Shown one piece after another: positions 22,686 through 33,870 of a stretch of DNA of 64,000 bases (position 1 is its first letter; the number at the start of each line of letters is the position of its first letter). The stretch spans positions 623,454,104-623,518,103 of the forward strand of contig NC_133666.1 in the NCBI RefSeq assembly GCF_037893015.1, read 5' to 3'. The stretch is from Macrotis lagotis (lineage: Eukaryota > Chordata > Mammalia > Peramelemorphia > Peramelidae). The notes beneath the pieces are model-generated. The model saw nothing but the letters and a program-made list of their open reading frames with translations, did no database searches and was not told the origin of the DNA. The translations under genes and the position numbers were made by a program.

Positions 22686-23127
22686 ATGGGAGGGATTTGC
22701 ATGAACTGATGCTCAGTGAGATGAGCTGAACCAGAAAGACACTGTACACCCTAACAACAACATGGTGATGATGATCATCCTTGATGGGCAGTGCAACAAT
22801 CAGGGACAATTTGGGGCTGTCTACAATGGAGAATACCATCTGTATCCAGAGAAAGAACTGTGGACTTTGAACAAAGACCAAGGACTGTTACTTTTAATTT
22901 AGGGGGGGAAAATCTGATATCTTATTGTCTGATCTTGCTATCTCTTATACTTTATTTTTCTTCCTTAAGGATATGATTTCTCCTTTGTCGTATTCAACTT
23001 AGATTGATATATAACATGGAAACAATGTAAAGACTGGAAAATTGCCTTCTGTGGGGGGGGGGAGTAAAATTATGGGAAAAATTGTAAAACTCAAAATAAA
23101 TAAAATCTTTAAGTACAAAAAAAAAGT
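22686..23127 (+). mobile_element. 5'-truncated L1, right part (3' UTR)
   Basis: It continues the L1 cut at 15404: GGATTTGCATGAACTGATGC, GTGCAACAATCAGGGACAAT, a G-run near 23053, then AAATAAATAAAATC and an A-tail. Confidence 0.8.
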
Positions 23128-23137
23128 AATGTATTGG

Positions 23138-23467
23138 GGAGGGGCAGCTAGGTGGTGCAGTGGATAGAACACTGGCCCTGGGGACAGGAGGACCTGAGTT
23201 CAAAACTGGTCTCAAGGGGCAGCTAGGTGTCATAGTGGATAAAGCACCAGCTCTGGGTTCAAATCTGGTCTCAGACACTTAATAATTACCTAGCTGTGTG
23301 GCCTTGGGCAAGCCACTTAACCCCATTTCCCTTGAAAAAACCTTAAAAAAACTGGTCTCAAATACTTAATAATTACCTAACTGTATGACCTTGGGCAAAT
23401 CACTTAATCCCATTGCCTCGCAAAAAAACCAATAATAATAATAATGATGATGATGATGATAATAATG

Positions 23468-23500
<33 letters not shown>

Positions 23501-23655
23501 TATTAGGGGAAGGGCATCTTGGTGGTATGGTGTATAGAGCACAAGCTCTTGAGTCTCCTGACTTGAGTTCAAATCCAACCTCAGTCACTTGATACCAGTT
23601 GTGCTGTCTTGAGCAAGTCACTTAATACCATTGCCTCATAAAAAAACTTAACAAA
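23138..23655 (+). mobile_element. cluster of three SINEs, one nested in another
   Basis: An outer SINE (23138-23214 and 23361-about 23510) is split by an inner SINE (23215-23347) with target-site duplication AAAACTGGTCTCA at 23202-23214 and 23348-23360. The outer copy ends in an AAT/GAT microsatellite (about 23430-23503). A third, more diverged SINE follows at about 23511-23655. Confidence 0.85.
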
Positions 23656-24401
23656 AAAACAGTGTATTGGGGTTCCCTATTTCCATATTCCTTCCAGCAT
23701 TTGTCGTTTTCCTTTTATATTATGTTAGCAATCTTATAGGTATGAGGTGGTACGTCAGAGATATTTTAATTTTCATTTCTCTAACTGATAATGATTTGGA
23801 GCACTTTTATATGATTATAGATAACATTGATTTCTTCTTCTAAAACATACCTGTTTGTCTCTTCTGACTATTTAAAATTGAAGAATGGCTCTTTTTAATT
23901 CTTCTAATTTATTTTTCCAATTACATGGGAAGGTAGTTCTAAACAGTCACTTTTAGTAATGTTTTGAGTTTCACATTTTTCTCCTTCTCTTCTTTCCTCT
24001 TCTCCATGACAGAAAGCAATCTAAGTTATACATGTATAACTATGTTATATATCCATATTGATCATGTTGTGAAAAAAAGAATCAAATCAAAAAGAGAAAA
24101 ACCATAAGAAGAAAAAACCATAATACATAAAATAAATTTTAAAAATTGAAAATGGTAGTCTGTGGCTACATTCAGACTCCATAATTCCATTTCTGCATGT
24201 GGATGATATTTTCCATCACAAGTCCTTTAGAATTGTCTTTGATTATTATTCTGTTAAGATGAGCAAGTCCATCATAGTTGATCATCACACAATGTTGCTG
24301 TTAGTGTGTACAATATTCTTCTGGTTCTGCTCACTTCACTCAACATCAGTTCATGCAAGTCTTTTCAGGTTTTTCTGACATTCCATCCCTCATGATTTCT
24401 T

Positions 24402-24553
24402 TTTTTTTTTTTTTTTTGCAAGGCAAATGGGGTTAAGTGGCTTACCTAAGGCCACACAACTAGGTAATTATTAAGTGTCTCAGACTGGATTTGAACCCAG
24501 GTACTCCTGACTCCAAGGCCAGTGCTTTATCCACTACACCACCTAGCCGCAAC
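24402..24553 (-). mobile_element. SINE, minus strand, with TSD
   Basis: Antisense family copy with a T17-like tail, flanked by the exact 15-base duplication CCCTCATGATTTCTT (24387-24401 and 24554-24568). Confidence 0.9.
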
Positions 24554-24948
24554 CCCTCATGATTTCTTACAGAACAATAGTGCCCCATTACATTCATAAA
24601 CCACAATTTGTTCCCCAAATGATGGGCATCCCTTCAATTTCCAATTATTTGCCACTACAAGAAGAGCTTCTATAAATATTTTTTGTGCATGTAGGTTTTT
24701 CACCCTTTTTGTGATCTCTTTATGATGCAGATCCAGTAGTGATATTGCTGGATTAAAGGGTATGAACAATTTTATTGCCCTTTGGGCATAGTTCTAAATT
24801 GCTCTCCAGAAAGGTTGGATCAGTTCACAACTCCACCAACAATGCATTAGTGTCTCAGTTTTCCCTCATACCTTCCAGCAGTGATCATTTTCAATTTTTG
24901 TCATATTGGTCATCTTATAGGTATAAGATTATACCTCAGAGTTGTTCT

Positions 24949-25094
24949 TTTTTTTTTCCCAAGGCAAATGGGGTTAAGTGGGTTGCCCAAGGCCACACAG
25001 CTAGGTATTTATTAAGTGTCTGGGGCCAGATTTGAACTCAGGTACTCCTGACTCCAGGGCTGGTGCTCTATCCACTGTGCCACCTAGCTTCCCC
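24949..25094 (-). mobile_element. SINE, minus strand, with TSD
   Basis: Antisense family copy flanked by CAGAGTTGTTCT (24937-24948) and CAGAATTGTTCT (25095-25106). Confidence 0.88.
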
Positions 25095-27399
25095 CAGAAT
25101 TGTTCTAATTTTCATTTCCCTAATCAATAATGATTTAGAGTATTTTCATATGACTATAGATAGTTTTAATTTCTTCAACTAGGAACTACCACTTCATATC
25201 CTTTAACCATTTATCAATTGGGGAATGACTTGGTAATGGCTCCTATTTTTATAAATTTGTCTCAATTCCCCATATAGTTAAGAAATTAGGTCTTTATCAA
25301 AGAAATCACTGTAAAATTTTTTGATATTTTTTCTGTCTATGGTACATTTTCAAAAAAAATGTAATATGATAATTTCTTTTAATAAGGTCAACTTTTGCTT
25401 TTGTTTTTTTCTGAGAACATGATTATCACTGCTGTCTTTTTTACCTCAGTTAAAGCATAACAGATTCTGCTCCAGTTCCTATTTTTACTTCATATGTATC
25501 TCTTTGATTCAAGTATCTTTCTTATAAATATTATATTGAATTATGGTTTCTAATCCATTCTGCTACTTCCATTTTATGACTGCGTTTATCCTAGTTTTAT
25601 TTACAGGTATGATTGCTGTGTATTTTCTTCTATTAATCCTTCCTCTCTCTCTCTCTTTTCACTCTGTTCCTTCTCCAAAGTCCCTTTTGTTTCTGCCCTT
25701 AACAACCTATCTTAATCCAACCTCCCTTTTATCACCTTCAATTTCTTTTATGCCCCTCTCTTGTTGTTTTCTTGTTGGATAAGACAAATTTCTATATCCA
25801 TGTAAGTATGCATGTATATTCTTCCCTCAATGAAGCAATTTCAATGATAGTGAGGTTTATTTGCCCACCACCCTTCTTTATTTTCCATCCATTGTAAAAA
25901 CTCTTCTTTATATGAAGATAGGTTTACCAGTTCTTTCTCTCCTTTTCCTCTTATCTCAATGCATTCTCTTTTTCTTTTACTTTCACTTTTTTTATATATC
26001 ATCCCAAAATAATCAATTCCTTCCTGTGTTTTCTGTCTATATAGAATCCTTATTACTAACCTAATAATAATAAAGTTCTTAGGAGTTACATGTTACATTT
26101 CCCACAGAGGAATATAAACAATTTAACCTTATAATTCTTTTTGATTTCTTTTTCATAAAAAACTTTTTATGCTTCTCTTGACTCTTGTGTTTGAATGTCA
26201 GATTTTCTATCAAACTCTGGTCTTTTTACCAAAAATATTTAAAAGATCTCCTTTTAACTAAATATCTATTTTCAACCTGAAAGATTTTCTTCAGTTTGCT
26301 GAGTAAGTTATTCTTGGTTTTAATCCTAGCTATTTATCATATTATAAATACTTTTAATCCTTTAACATGAAACTTGCTGAATTATATATGATCTTGACTC
26401 TGGTTCCATGATATTTGAATAACTTCTTTCTAGCTGCATGCAAAATTTTTTCCTTGATCTAGGAAGACTAGAATTTGACTGTAATATTCCTGGGAGTTCT
26501 CATTTTGGAATTTCTTTCAGGAAGGGGTTCTTTTCATTTCTATTGAACCATCTGAATCTAAGATATTTTGGAAGTTTTCCTTTAAATTTTTTTGGAAAAA
26601 AAATAAGATGTCTAGGCTGTTTCTTTGATCATGCCTTTCACATAATCTAATATTTTTAAATTCTCTCTCCTATATATTTTCTCACATTCCAATAGATATT
26701 TCATACTTTCTTCTATTTTTCCATTATTTCCATTATTTTATTGTCTTTGAGGTCTCAGTAAGTCATTAACCTCCACTTGCCCATTTATAACTTTTTAGAA
26801 ATTTTCTTCAGTAAAATTTTGTACCTCGTTTTACTCTTAGCCTATTCTACTCTTTTTGTTCTTTTCTTCACTGAATTTTGTACATCCTGTGCCATTTGGA
26901 TAATTCTGGTTTTTTAGGTGTTACTTTCTTCAGTGTTTTTGATGCTTCTTTTATCAAACTATTTATAGTTTTTTCATAATTTTCTTGTGTCACTCTCATT
27001 TCTTCCCCAATTTTTCTTTGACCATTCTTAACTCTTTCTTTTCTTCCTTCGAGAATTCCTATAGGACTTGGGTCCTAGTTGCATTTTTCTCTAAGGCATT
27101 AATTAAAGTTTTTTTTTTCACATTGTTGTCTTCTATGTTTGGGTCTTGATTTTCCCCTGCCACCATCTTAGCTTTTTTATAATCACTTTCTTCTGTTATT
27201 GCTGATTTCCTCATTTTTCCAGACTATTTCTTGACTTTGAACTTTATGGTATTAAAATTAGATTCTATTCATCTTGGGGTAAGGCAGCATTGTTTCAAAA
27301 CTCAGGCTTTTTCAGTGCTGTTATTTCAGAAGTAATTCTGGGAGTCTGAAAGTTATTGATACTTCCATGATGATGTTAACCTGGGAGAGGTATGGTCAT

Positions 27400-27935
27400 A
27401 GAATGGCTTAGCAAACTGTGGTATATGTATGTCATGGAATACTATTGTTCTATTAGAAATCAGGAGGGATGGGATTTCAGGGAAACCTGGTGGGATTTGC
27501 ATGAACTGATGCTGAGTGAGATGAGCAGAACCAGAAAAACACTGTACACCCTAACAGCAACATGGGAGTGATGTTCAACCTTGAAGGACTTGCTCATTCC
27601 ATCAGTGCAACAATTGGGAACAATTTTGGGCTGTCTGCAAAGGAGAGTGCCATCTGTATCCAGATAAGGAGCTGTGGAGTTTGAACAAAGTACAAGGACT
27701 ATTCCCTTTAATTTAGGAAAAAACAGATATCTTATTGTCTGATCTTGTTACCTCTTAGATTTCTCTTCTCTTCTTTAAGGATATGATTTCTCTCTCATCA
27801 CACCCAATTTGGATCAATGTACAACATGTAAACAAAGTAAACTGACAAAGTGCTTTCCATGGCGGGGGGAAGCAAGATTGGGGGGAAAATTGTAAAACTT
27901 AAATAATATCTTTAATATAAATAAATTAAAAAAAA
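27400..27935 (+). mobile_element. 5'-truncated L1 3' end
   Basis: It starts in the last ORF2 codons (GAATGGCTTAGCAAACTGTG), carries the full 3' UTR (GTGCAACAATTGGGAACAAT, GGCGGGGGGAAGC) and ends AATAAATTAAAAAAAATAAG. Very close to the copy ending the window. Confidence 0.85.
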
Positions 27936-27949
27936 TAAGTGTATATTGG

Positions 27950-28235
27950 GCTTTTGAAATTGTCCAAAATTAAAATTCATGGAGAATCTTATTTTCTTTG
28001 TTTTGAAAATAGAAGTGTATTTGGAAGAAGAGGTAAATAAGTAGCTTATTTATTATCTGTTATTTAATAAGAAGAAATTATATATGCAAATGTAACACTG
28101 GCATGGGTAAAAAGGGTACATTGGGCTTCTGAAATTGTCATATGTATAAGACTAAATTCATGGAGAATCTTATTTTCTTTGTTTTGAAAATAGAAGTGTA
28201 TTTGGAAGAAGAGATAAATAAGCTTACAAAGCACA
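27950..28235 (+). repeat. local direct duplication (about 105 bp, twice)
   Basis: The blocks at about 27942-28045 and 28110-28225 both run GGGCTT(T/C)TGAAATTGTC to TTCATGGAGAATCTTATTTT to TATTTGGAAGAAGAG(G/A)TAAATAAG. They are nearly identical and in the same orientation. Confidence 0.85.
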
Positions 28236-28779
28236 AATTTAGAAGAAGTTTGTGTGTAAAAAATAATTATAAGGTTAGTTTTAAAAGAACCTGTTGTTTT
28301 GTTTTGCTTTAAGAGAATGAGATGTCAGCATGAAAAACCTTATGTTTCATGTAGGTTAAGAATTTATTGTTTAAATTTTAAAGAAGTAAAATCACACATA
28401 TCTTCTCCTGCGTTAAATGTAGATTCAGAAGGACAGTGTATAAGAGATTGGGAGGTGTATCTTAAGCGCAAAAGATACCTTTTCCCATAATGTTGAATAA
28501 ATGTGAGGCACTTTGGAAAATGATTAGGAAATTTAAAATTATGTAACCCTAATTGATGACTTATCAATGAGTAAGATGTTGAAAAGTTATGTGATACAGT
28601 TTTATCAGTATAAGTTACTTTACTGTCATGATGCCAAAGCCTGGATAGTAGGATTTAGGGGATGGAAGTATTTTTATACCAGAAGCACTGGGAAGAAAAT
28701 GGGTACAGAATAAGGAGGAGATCTTAGCCCCTCAATTTCTAAATCCCATCCCCCCCCAACCATCACCAGGTCCCATCTG
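28236..28779. other. unassigned noncoding sequence
   Basis: AT-rich, a few short ORFs without recognisable content. Confidence 0.4.
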
Positions 28780-29011
28780 TTCCCCCCAGGAAGATTCCTT
28801 CGCTGAATAAAAAGGGGAGAAGAAGGCAGCAGGAGGATGGAGGAGAACTGGCAGAAAATTCTTATCCCAGAAACAATAGAAAGAGAGATAGTAAAGCAGC
28901 TGCACAAAACCACCAGCAGCAGGTTTTAAGTATCTCTTGGTTTTAGTTGACACATTTTCAGAATGGGTAGAAGCCAAAGTAACAGCCTTGGAAGCAGTTA
29001 AAAAAATTCTG

Positions 29012-29157
29012 AGGGGTGGCTAGGTGGCATAGTGGATAAAGCACTGGCCTTGGAGTCAGGAGTACCTGGGTTCAAATCCGGTCTCAGACACTTAATAATT
29101 ACCTAACTGTGTGGCCTTGGGCAAGCCACTTAACCCCATTTGCCTTGCAAAAACTAA
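29012..29157 (+). mobile_element. SINE inside the retroviral remnant
   Basis: Full-length copy with target-site duplication AAAAAAATTCTGA (28999-29011 and 29158-29170). Little diverged, so younger than its host element. Confidence 0.9.
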
Positions 29158-30269
29158 AAAAAAATTCTGAATGAGCTCCTCCCTGATTTGGTCTCCTGCT
29201 AGAAATCAGGCCAGACAATGGCCCTGTCTTTACAGCTAAAATCTCTCAAGGAATACTCCAGATGCTGGGGGAAACTTGACTGCTTTTGAATATTTACAAA
29301 GTAACCCTATTTAATGTATTCTGATGACAGGAACACTCAAAGGAGATATATGTGATATATGTGTAGGGAAGGGGCTAATTGATTGTGACACCCCCCAATT
29401 TAGATTGTCAAGTGGATTCACTTGGAAATCTAATTAGGTAAAACAACTATTTTAGATCATGGGACTTTTAATTAATTTTCTTTTTTATATCAGATACTAG
29501 GATGGTTAGCAAAAGGAAATGCTACTGGGTAAATGTCATGTTCTTGCAGTCAAGGAAGCCAAGATGTCAGGTGACAGGGATGCGCAGGCAAAGGGGCACC
29601 TTTTCAGTATGGCCTGAGGTTCGACCCTTTTGACTTGATTTCCGCAAAATGACATTTGGATAATGTCTCACCTGGAACAATAAATCTGGCCTAAGACATT
29701 CGACTATCCATGATCTCTGCCTGGACACTGATATTCAATACTCATATCAATAAGAGAATTTTCTTTTGATGTCATGAATTTTTACAACTACTAAGAAAAC
29801 CAGAAAATCAATTTTAGGTGAATTGGATCTAATAGCTAGAGATAGGTTAGGTGTGTTAGGAGTGAGGTTCTGACACCTGCTAACAGCTACATGTTAAGAT
29901 AGGAATTAAGTTTCTTAATTTTTATTTAGAAGGAGTATTTAGGTAAGAAGAAGTGGAAATTCTTAGGATAATTACAGTCTTAAAGCCTTGTTTAAAGAAA
30001 GAAATGTGAATCAGATAAGTATATCAGAAAAAAAAGAAAATCTGTGGTATATTTGGGAATATTTTTGAAAAAATTCATTTTGGTTAAGGATGTTTGAGCC
30101 ATTATTGTAATAAGAGCAAAGGCCAAAATTGTTTTACTTTTTAACCATATGCTGGGTACTTTTTGAATGAAGATGATTGTTGAATGTATATGTTACAAGC
30201 TTAAGTCAGTATGATAATTCTCATTGGAAACTTGCTCATATAGTAAAACTCTAATGAAAGTTCATTGTG

Positions 30270-30437
30270 GGGGCAGCTAGGTGGCACAGTAGATAGAGCA
30301 CCGGTCCTGGAGTCAGGAGTACCTGAGTTCAAATTCGGCCTCAGACACTTAATAATTACCTAGCTGTGTGGCCTTGGGCAAGTCACTTAACCACATTTGC
30401 CTTGCAAAAAAAACCTAAAAAAAAAAGAAAGAAAAAG
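30270..30437 (+). mobile_element. SINE with TSD
   Basis: Full-length copy flanked by the exact duplication GAAAGTTCATTGTG (30256-30269 and 30438-30451). Confidence 0.9.
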
Positions 30438-30840
30438 GAAAGTTCATTGTGTTAAAGTGAAGTATGATCATCAATATGGCAATAAGACAAAATGTAAATT
30501 GTAGTAAGCTCCAAAATCTCATTGTCTTGTGATGAAAACGTGTGTTTTGATATGAGTAAAATGTTAAACAGTTTCTTTACCAGAAGACAAAGTCTCAGCT
30601 AGTCACCTGATCTGGAGAGGAGTTTTTGGAACAGATTCAGAAGATGCAGAAGGACATCCAATGTCTCCAGGAGAGAAGAGAAGAGAGGAGAGAGACTGGA
30701 CCAGTTCATCTCTACCATTTCTTGCCTGTGTATACATTGTGCAGCCAAGGGATCTGTTTTTGTAACCTCCCCTTGATTTTGTAAATGTGACACCCCTATT
30801 TATACCCTTCTCCTTATGAAGAGGAAAGGAGGGAGATTAT

Positions 30841-31640
30841 TTGGTGGCATGATTATATCCTACATGAGTCTATATATCCTATCTAAGGAGAGTCTTATCT
30901 CTGATTTAGCTGGACTGTACAACTTAAAGAGATAGGTGGACTGAGACTCATGTGAGATGTAATGATGGTACCTGGATCCCTTGTAAAGATGCTTGTTGTA
31001 CATGCTTCCCCAGGTTATGAAGATGATTACTCAAGGGTTTGAGTTATTTTGAAAAAAGTGGGTAATGAAGTAAAATATTAATATTTGCATAACCCCTGTG
31101 TAAAGGGGGTCCTTGACACTTTTCTGGGCCCCAAGAAACTCTTCAGTAATACAAATTTGGCTAGGTGCCTTTGGGTCTGAGAACATTCTGACAGGACCCA
31201 AATGGTTGACCCTGGTGAGATATATCATATATTTGTCTGAGATTCTCAAAATGCTCTAGTTAACCTGATCCCTTTGCTCTGTCTTCAAATTCCTGATTCC
31301 TCTCAAGACTGCCTCCCCTTCCCCAGATGTAGTAGGAACCATAAGATATTAAATTCTACTTGCTCTAAGCCTGTGGGAGACCTGAAAGTATGTGACTTTC
31401 TCTATATGTTTGCATATATTTGTAATTATCTGACGAACAGGGAAATTTATCTAACTGCCATCTCTGCTGTTGTATTCTGCTTGCTCACAATAACACCCCC
31501 CCCTCAAAATACTATAAAAACTTAGTTCTCTGGACACTCAGTGCCATGTGATTTGAGATGAACTCCACATAGCCATTGGAAATAAAACTGTACTCCCCAA
31601 AATTCATAGCTTGGTCTCCCACTTGCTTCTTAGGGTGCAA
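30841..31640 (+). mobile_element. probable LTR
   Basis: After a purine-rich tract, sequence with a TATA-like ACTATAAAAACTTAG near 31510, AATAAAACTG near 31581 and an end near GGTGCAACA. This order suits a U3-R-U5 layout. No matching 5' LTR was found in the window. Fossil. Confidence 0.5.
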
Positions 31641-31961
31641 CAAAAGGTGTTTCTTGTAAACAACATATTGTAGGATCCTGGTTTTTAATCCATTCTGTTA
31701 TCTTCTTCTGTTTTTATGGAACAGTTCATCCCATTCACATTTATAGTTAAGATTACCAATTCTATATTTCCCCATTTATATTTTTCTCTTTCCTTTCCTC
31801 TTATTCCTCCTCACCAGAGTTTTATTCCCTTTCCCCTTTAACTTTTCTTTTAAAATTTAACTTTCATTTTATTTTCACTTATATCTTTGCCTTCCTTTTT
31901 ATCAGTCCCTTCTTCCCTTATCTTTCCCTTCCACAGACCCCCCCACCTTTCCCTGTAGAGT

Positions 31962-33165
31962 AGGATAGATGTTTTTTTAATTGTATTTACTTAGAAGCAT
32001 TCAGAATGTCAACAAAACAGCTGCAACTTTTTTTTTTGTTTTTGCAATTACAGAGTGGTATTCAGTTAACAGAACAACAATTATTTCATATACTGCATCA
32101 AAGACAACTGAAGATAAAAATGAACTACATCCCCATATATAACTAATTTATGCTGTGCACCAAGAAGAACCTGCTTTAAATGTCCATGCCAATTTACAGC
32201 CCCCATACTGTACCAGGCAAGGTTAGTGGCTATTGAAAATACCACTAAAGGACAGGGCTATCTAAAGACACATTCGGTGGTGTGTTAACTATACAAAAAA
32301 AGACACTGTACAGTTTAAAAACAAATCTTATACAGCCTTACATTTCATTTTTTTTCTTTAAAAGGAGTAAGTTGTGTACAGGGGGGGGTTAAATGCTTTA
32401 TAGACAAGAAAAAAACTGCTCTAGAACCAACTTATTCATTGTCATCATCTTCTTCATCTTCCTCCTCTTCCTTCTTTTTCTTGCTCTTCTCAGCCTTGAC
32501 AACTCCTCCCTTTTTACCCACATCAGGTTTTCCTTTAGCTCGGTATGCAGCAATATCCTTTTCGTATTTTTTCTTCAGCTTAGCTTCCTTCTTTTCATAA
32601 GGTTGCTTGTCATCTGCAGCAGTATTATTCCACATTTCTCCCAATTTTTTCACCACATCTCCAATGGAAAGACCAGGATGCTCCCCTTTGATTTTTGGAC
32701 GATAGTCAGAACAGAATAAGAAAAATGCCGAAGGAGGCCTCTTGGGTGTATTGGGATCCTTGAACTTTTTTTTTGTTTCTCCTTTAGGTGGTATGTAGGT
32801 TTTCATTTCTCTCATAACGAACCTTATCAGCTTTTGCCATGTCCTCAAATTTTCCTTTCTCTTTAGCAGACATTGTCTTCCACCTTTCTGAGTATTTTTT
32901 AGAAAATTCTGAGAAGTTCACAAAAGCATCTGGGTGCTTCTTCTTGTGCTCCTCTCGGCAGGTTTGCACAAAAAAGGCATATGAAGACATTTTCCCTCTT
33001 GGCTTCTTAGGATCACCTTTGCCCATTTTGTATTACTTTCCCTCAGCGCTGCACAAAGTAGTCCAGTGCCCGTCTGGCTCTCGCTTGCCCTGGCGCTGTC
33101 TCTATGGAGCTCAATGTACTGCAATGGCTGTGAGAGCGCGAGCCAGACGCAGGATAGATGTTTTT
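31962..33165 (-). pseudogene. HMGB1P: HMGB1 processed pseudogene (retrocopy with UTRs)
   Basis: Intronless copy of HMGB1 mRNA. The coding part is 32432-33026: [20 protein letters not shown] starts box [21 protein letters not shown]-type sequence begins box B, and an acidic tail follows. The parent gene encodes a chromatin-bending protein of about 215 residues with a 30-residue acidic tail; here the tail is only about 12 residues ([12 protein letters not shown]). A 2-base loss near 32805 (GAGAGAAATG for GAGAGAGAAATG) shifts the frame between the boxes. The 3' UTR runs left to about 31977, and 5' UTR sequence lies right of the ATG. Exact duplication AGGATAGATGTTTTT at 31962-31976 and 33151-33165 proves L1-type retroposition. 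Host element: antisense L1. Confidence 0.95.
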
Positions 33166-33289
33166 AACCCAAGTGGGAATATATCTCATTCCCTCTCTAG
33201 GCCAAATCTATGGAACAGAATTTATTCAGTGTTCACACCCTTTCTTCTTTCCCTCTGAAATTATAAATCTCTGGACTTCTTCACCTGGT

Positions 33290-33870
33290 GCTATTTATCA
33301 AGTACTATTAATCAGGTATCATAAATCACAGCTTCATTAATTGATTGCTTGATAAATTCAAAGTATTATTAATGTACCATCACAGATTGATTTATTGTAT
33401 AATAAGCAATGTTGCTTCAAAGTCACTAAGTACTGTCTCATTAGAAGTACACTATAAATTATACTCATTTTGTACCTTACCCCCCCTCAAGTACCCTCCA
33501 AGGACACATAATCCTCATAAGCCAAAGTATCATCCAAAACCAAATCATTTCATGAACTATTTGTACTCCTCCCCCTCCAGCATACCTTCTCCCACATTCC
33601 CCCCCCCGACCACCACCACTCAGGGTACTTAACTCTTTGTTAAGTAAAGTATGGATTAAGTCCAACCCTGATTTAATTAACTGTAAGAAAGTCAAAGCTC
33701 TAAGTGATGGGACCTTCTGAAGGTCTCACTTAAGAATTTTACAATTGATTAAAATTATGGGAGACAAGGACTCAGGACCACCCAGTTTATGATGCCCTCA
33801 ACAGAGAAAGTACTAAACTTTGTGAGCAGAGCAGAGTATTAAAGTAGATCAAATGTGACTGAGACACTTA
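33290..33870. other. unassigned insert within antisense L1
   Basis: It does not match L1 sequence seen elsewhere in the window and has no ORF of note. It contains C-rich runs near 33480 and 33600. Confidence 0.35.

Larger units (their letters stand above)
23656..27390 (-). mobile_element. old antisense L1 sequence, at least two copies
   Basis: 23656-23880 resumes the element of 14240-15033. From about 23885 a second antisense L1 begins with its 3' UTR, then the ORF2 C-terminus (24557-24769, PFNPAISLLDLHHKE, FIEALLVVANNWK), then upstream ORF2 sequence and, from about 26100, ORF1-like sequence. Two younger SINEs interrupt it. No open frame of length remains. Confidence 0.7.
28780..31640 (+). 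mobile_element. degraded retroviral remnant (gammaretrovirus-like), 3' half
   Basis: A fossil. It shows an integrase-like part around 28920-29290 (phrases YLLVLVDTFSEWVEA and DNGPVF), interrupted by a SINE, then unrecognised sequence with a second SINE, a purine-rich tract near 30820 and a probable 3' LTR at about 30841-31640. It is broken many times and looks old. The boundaries on the left are unclear. Confidence 0.6.

Noticed and set aside
30765-30803. Nonamer TGTTTTTGT with 23 bases to the next site
   Set aside because: The expected heptamer position reads GTGACAC, not CACTGTG.
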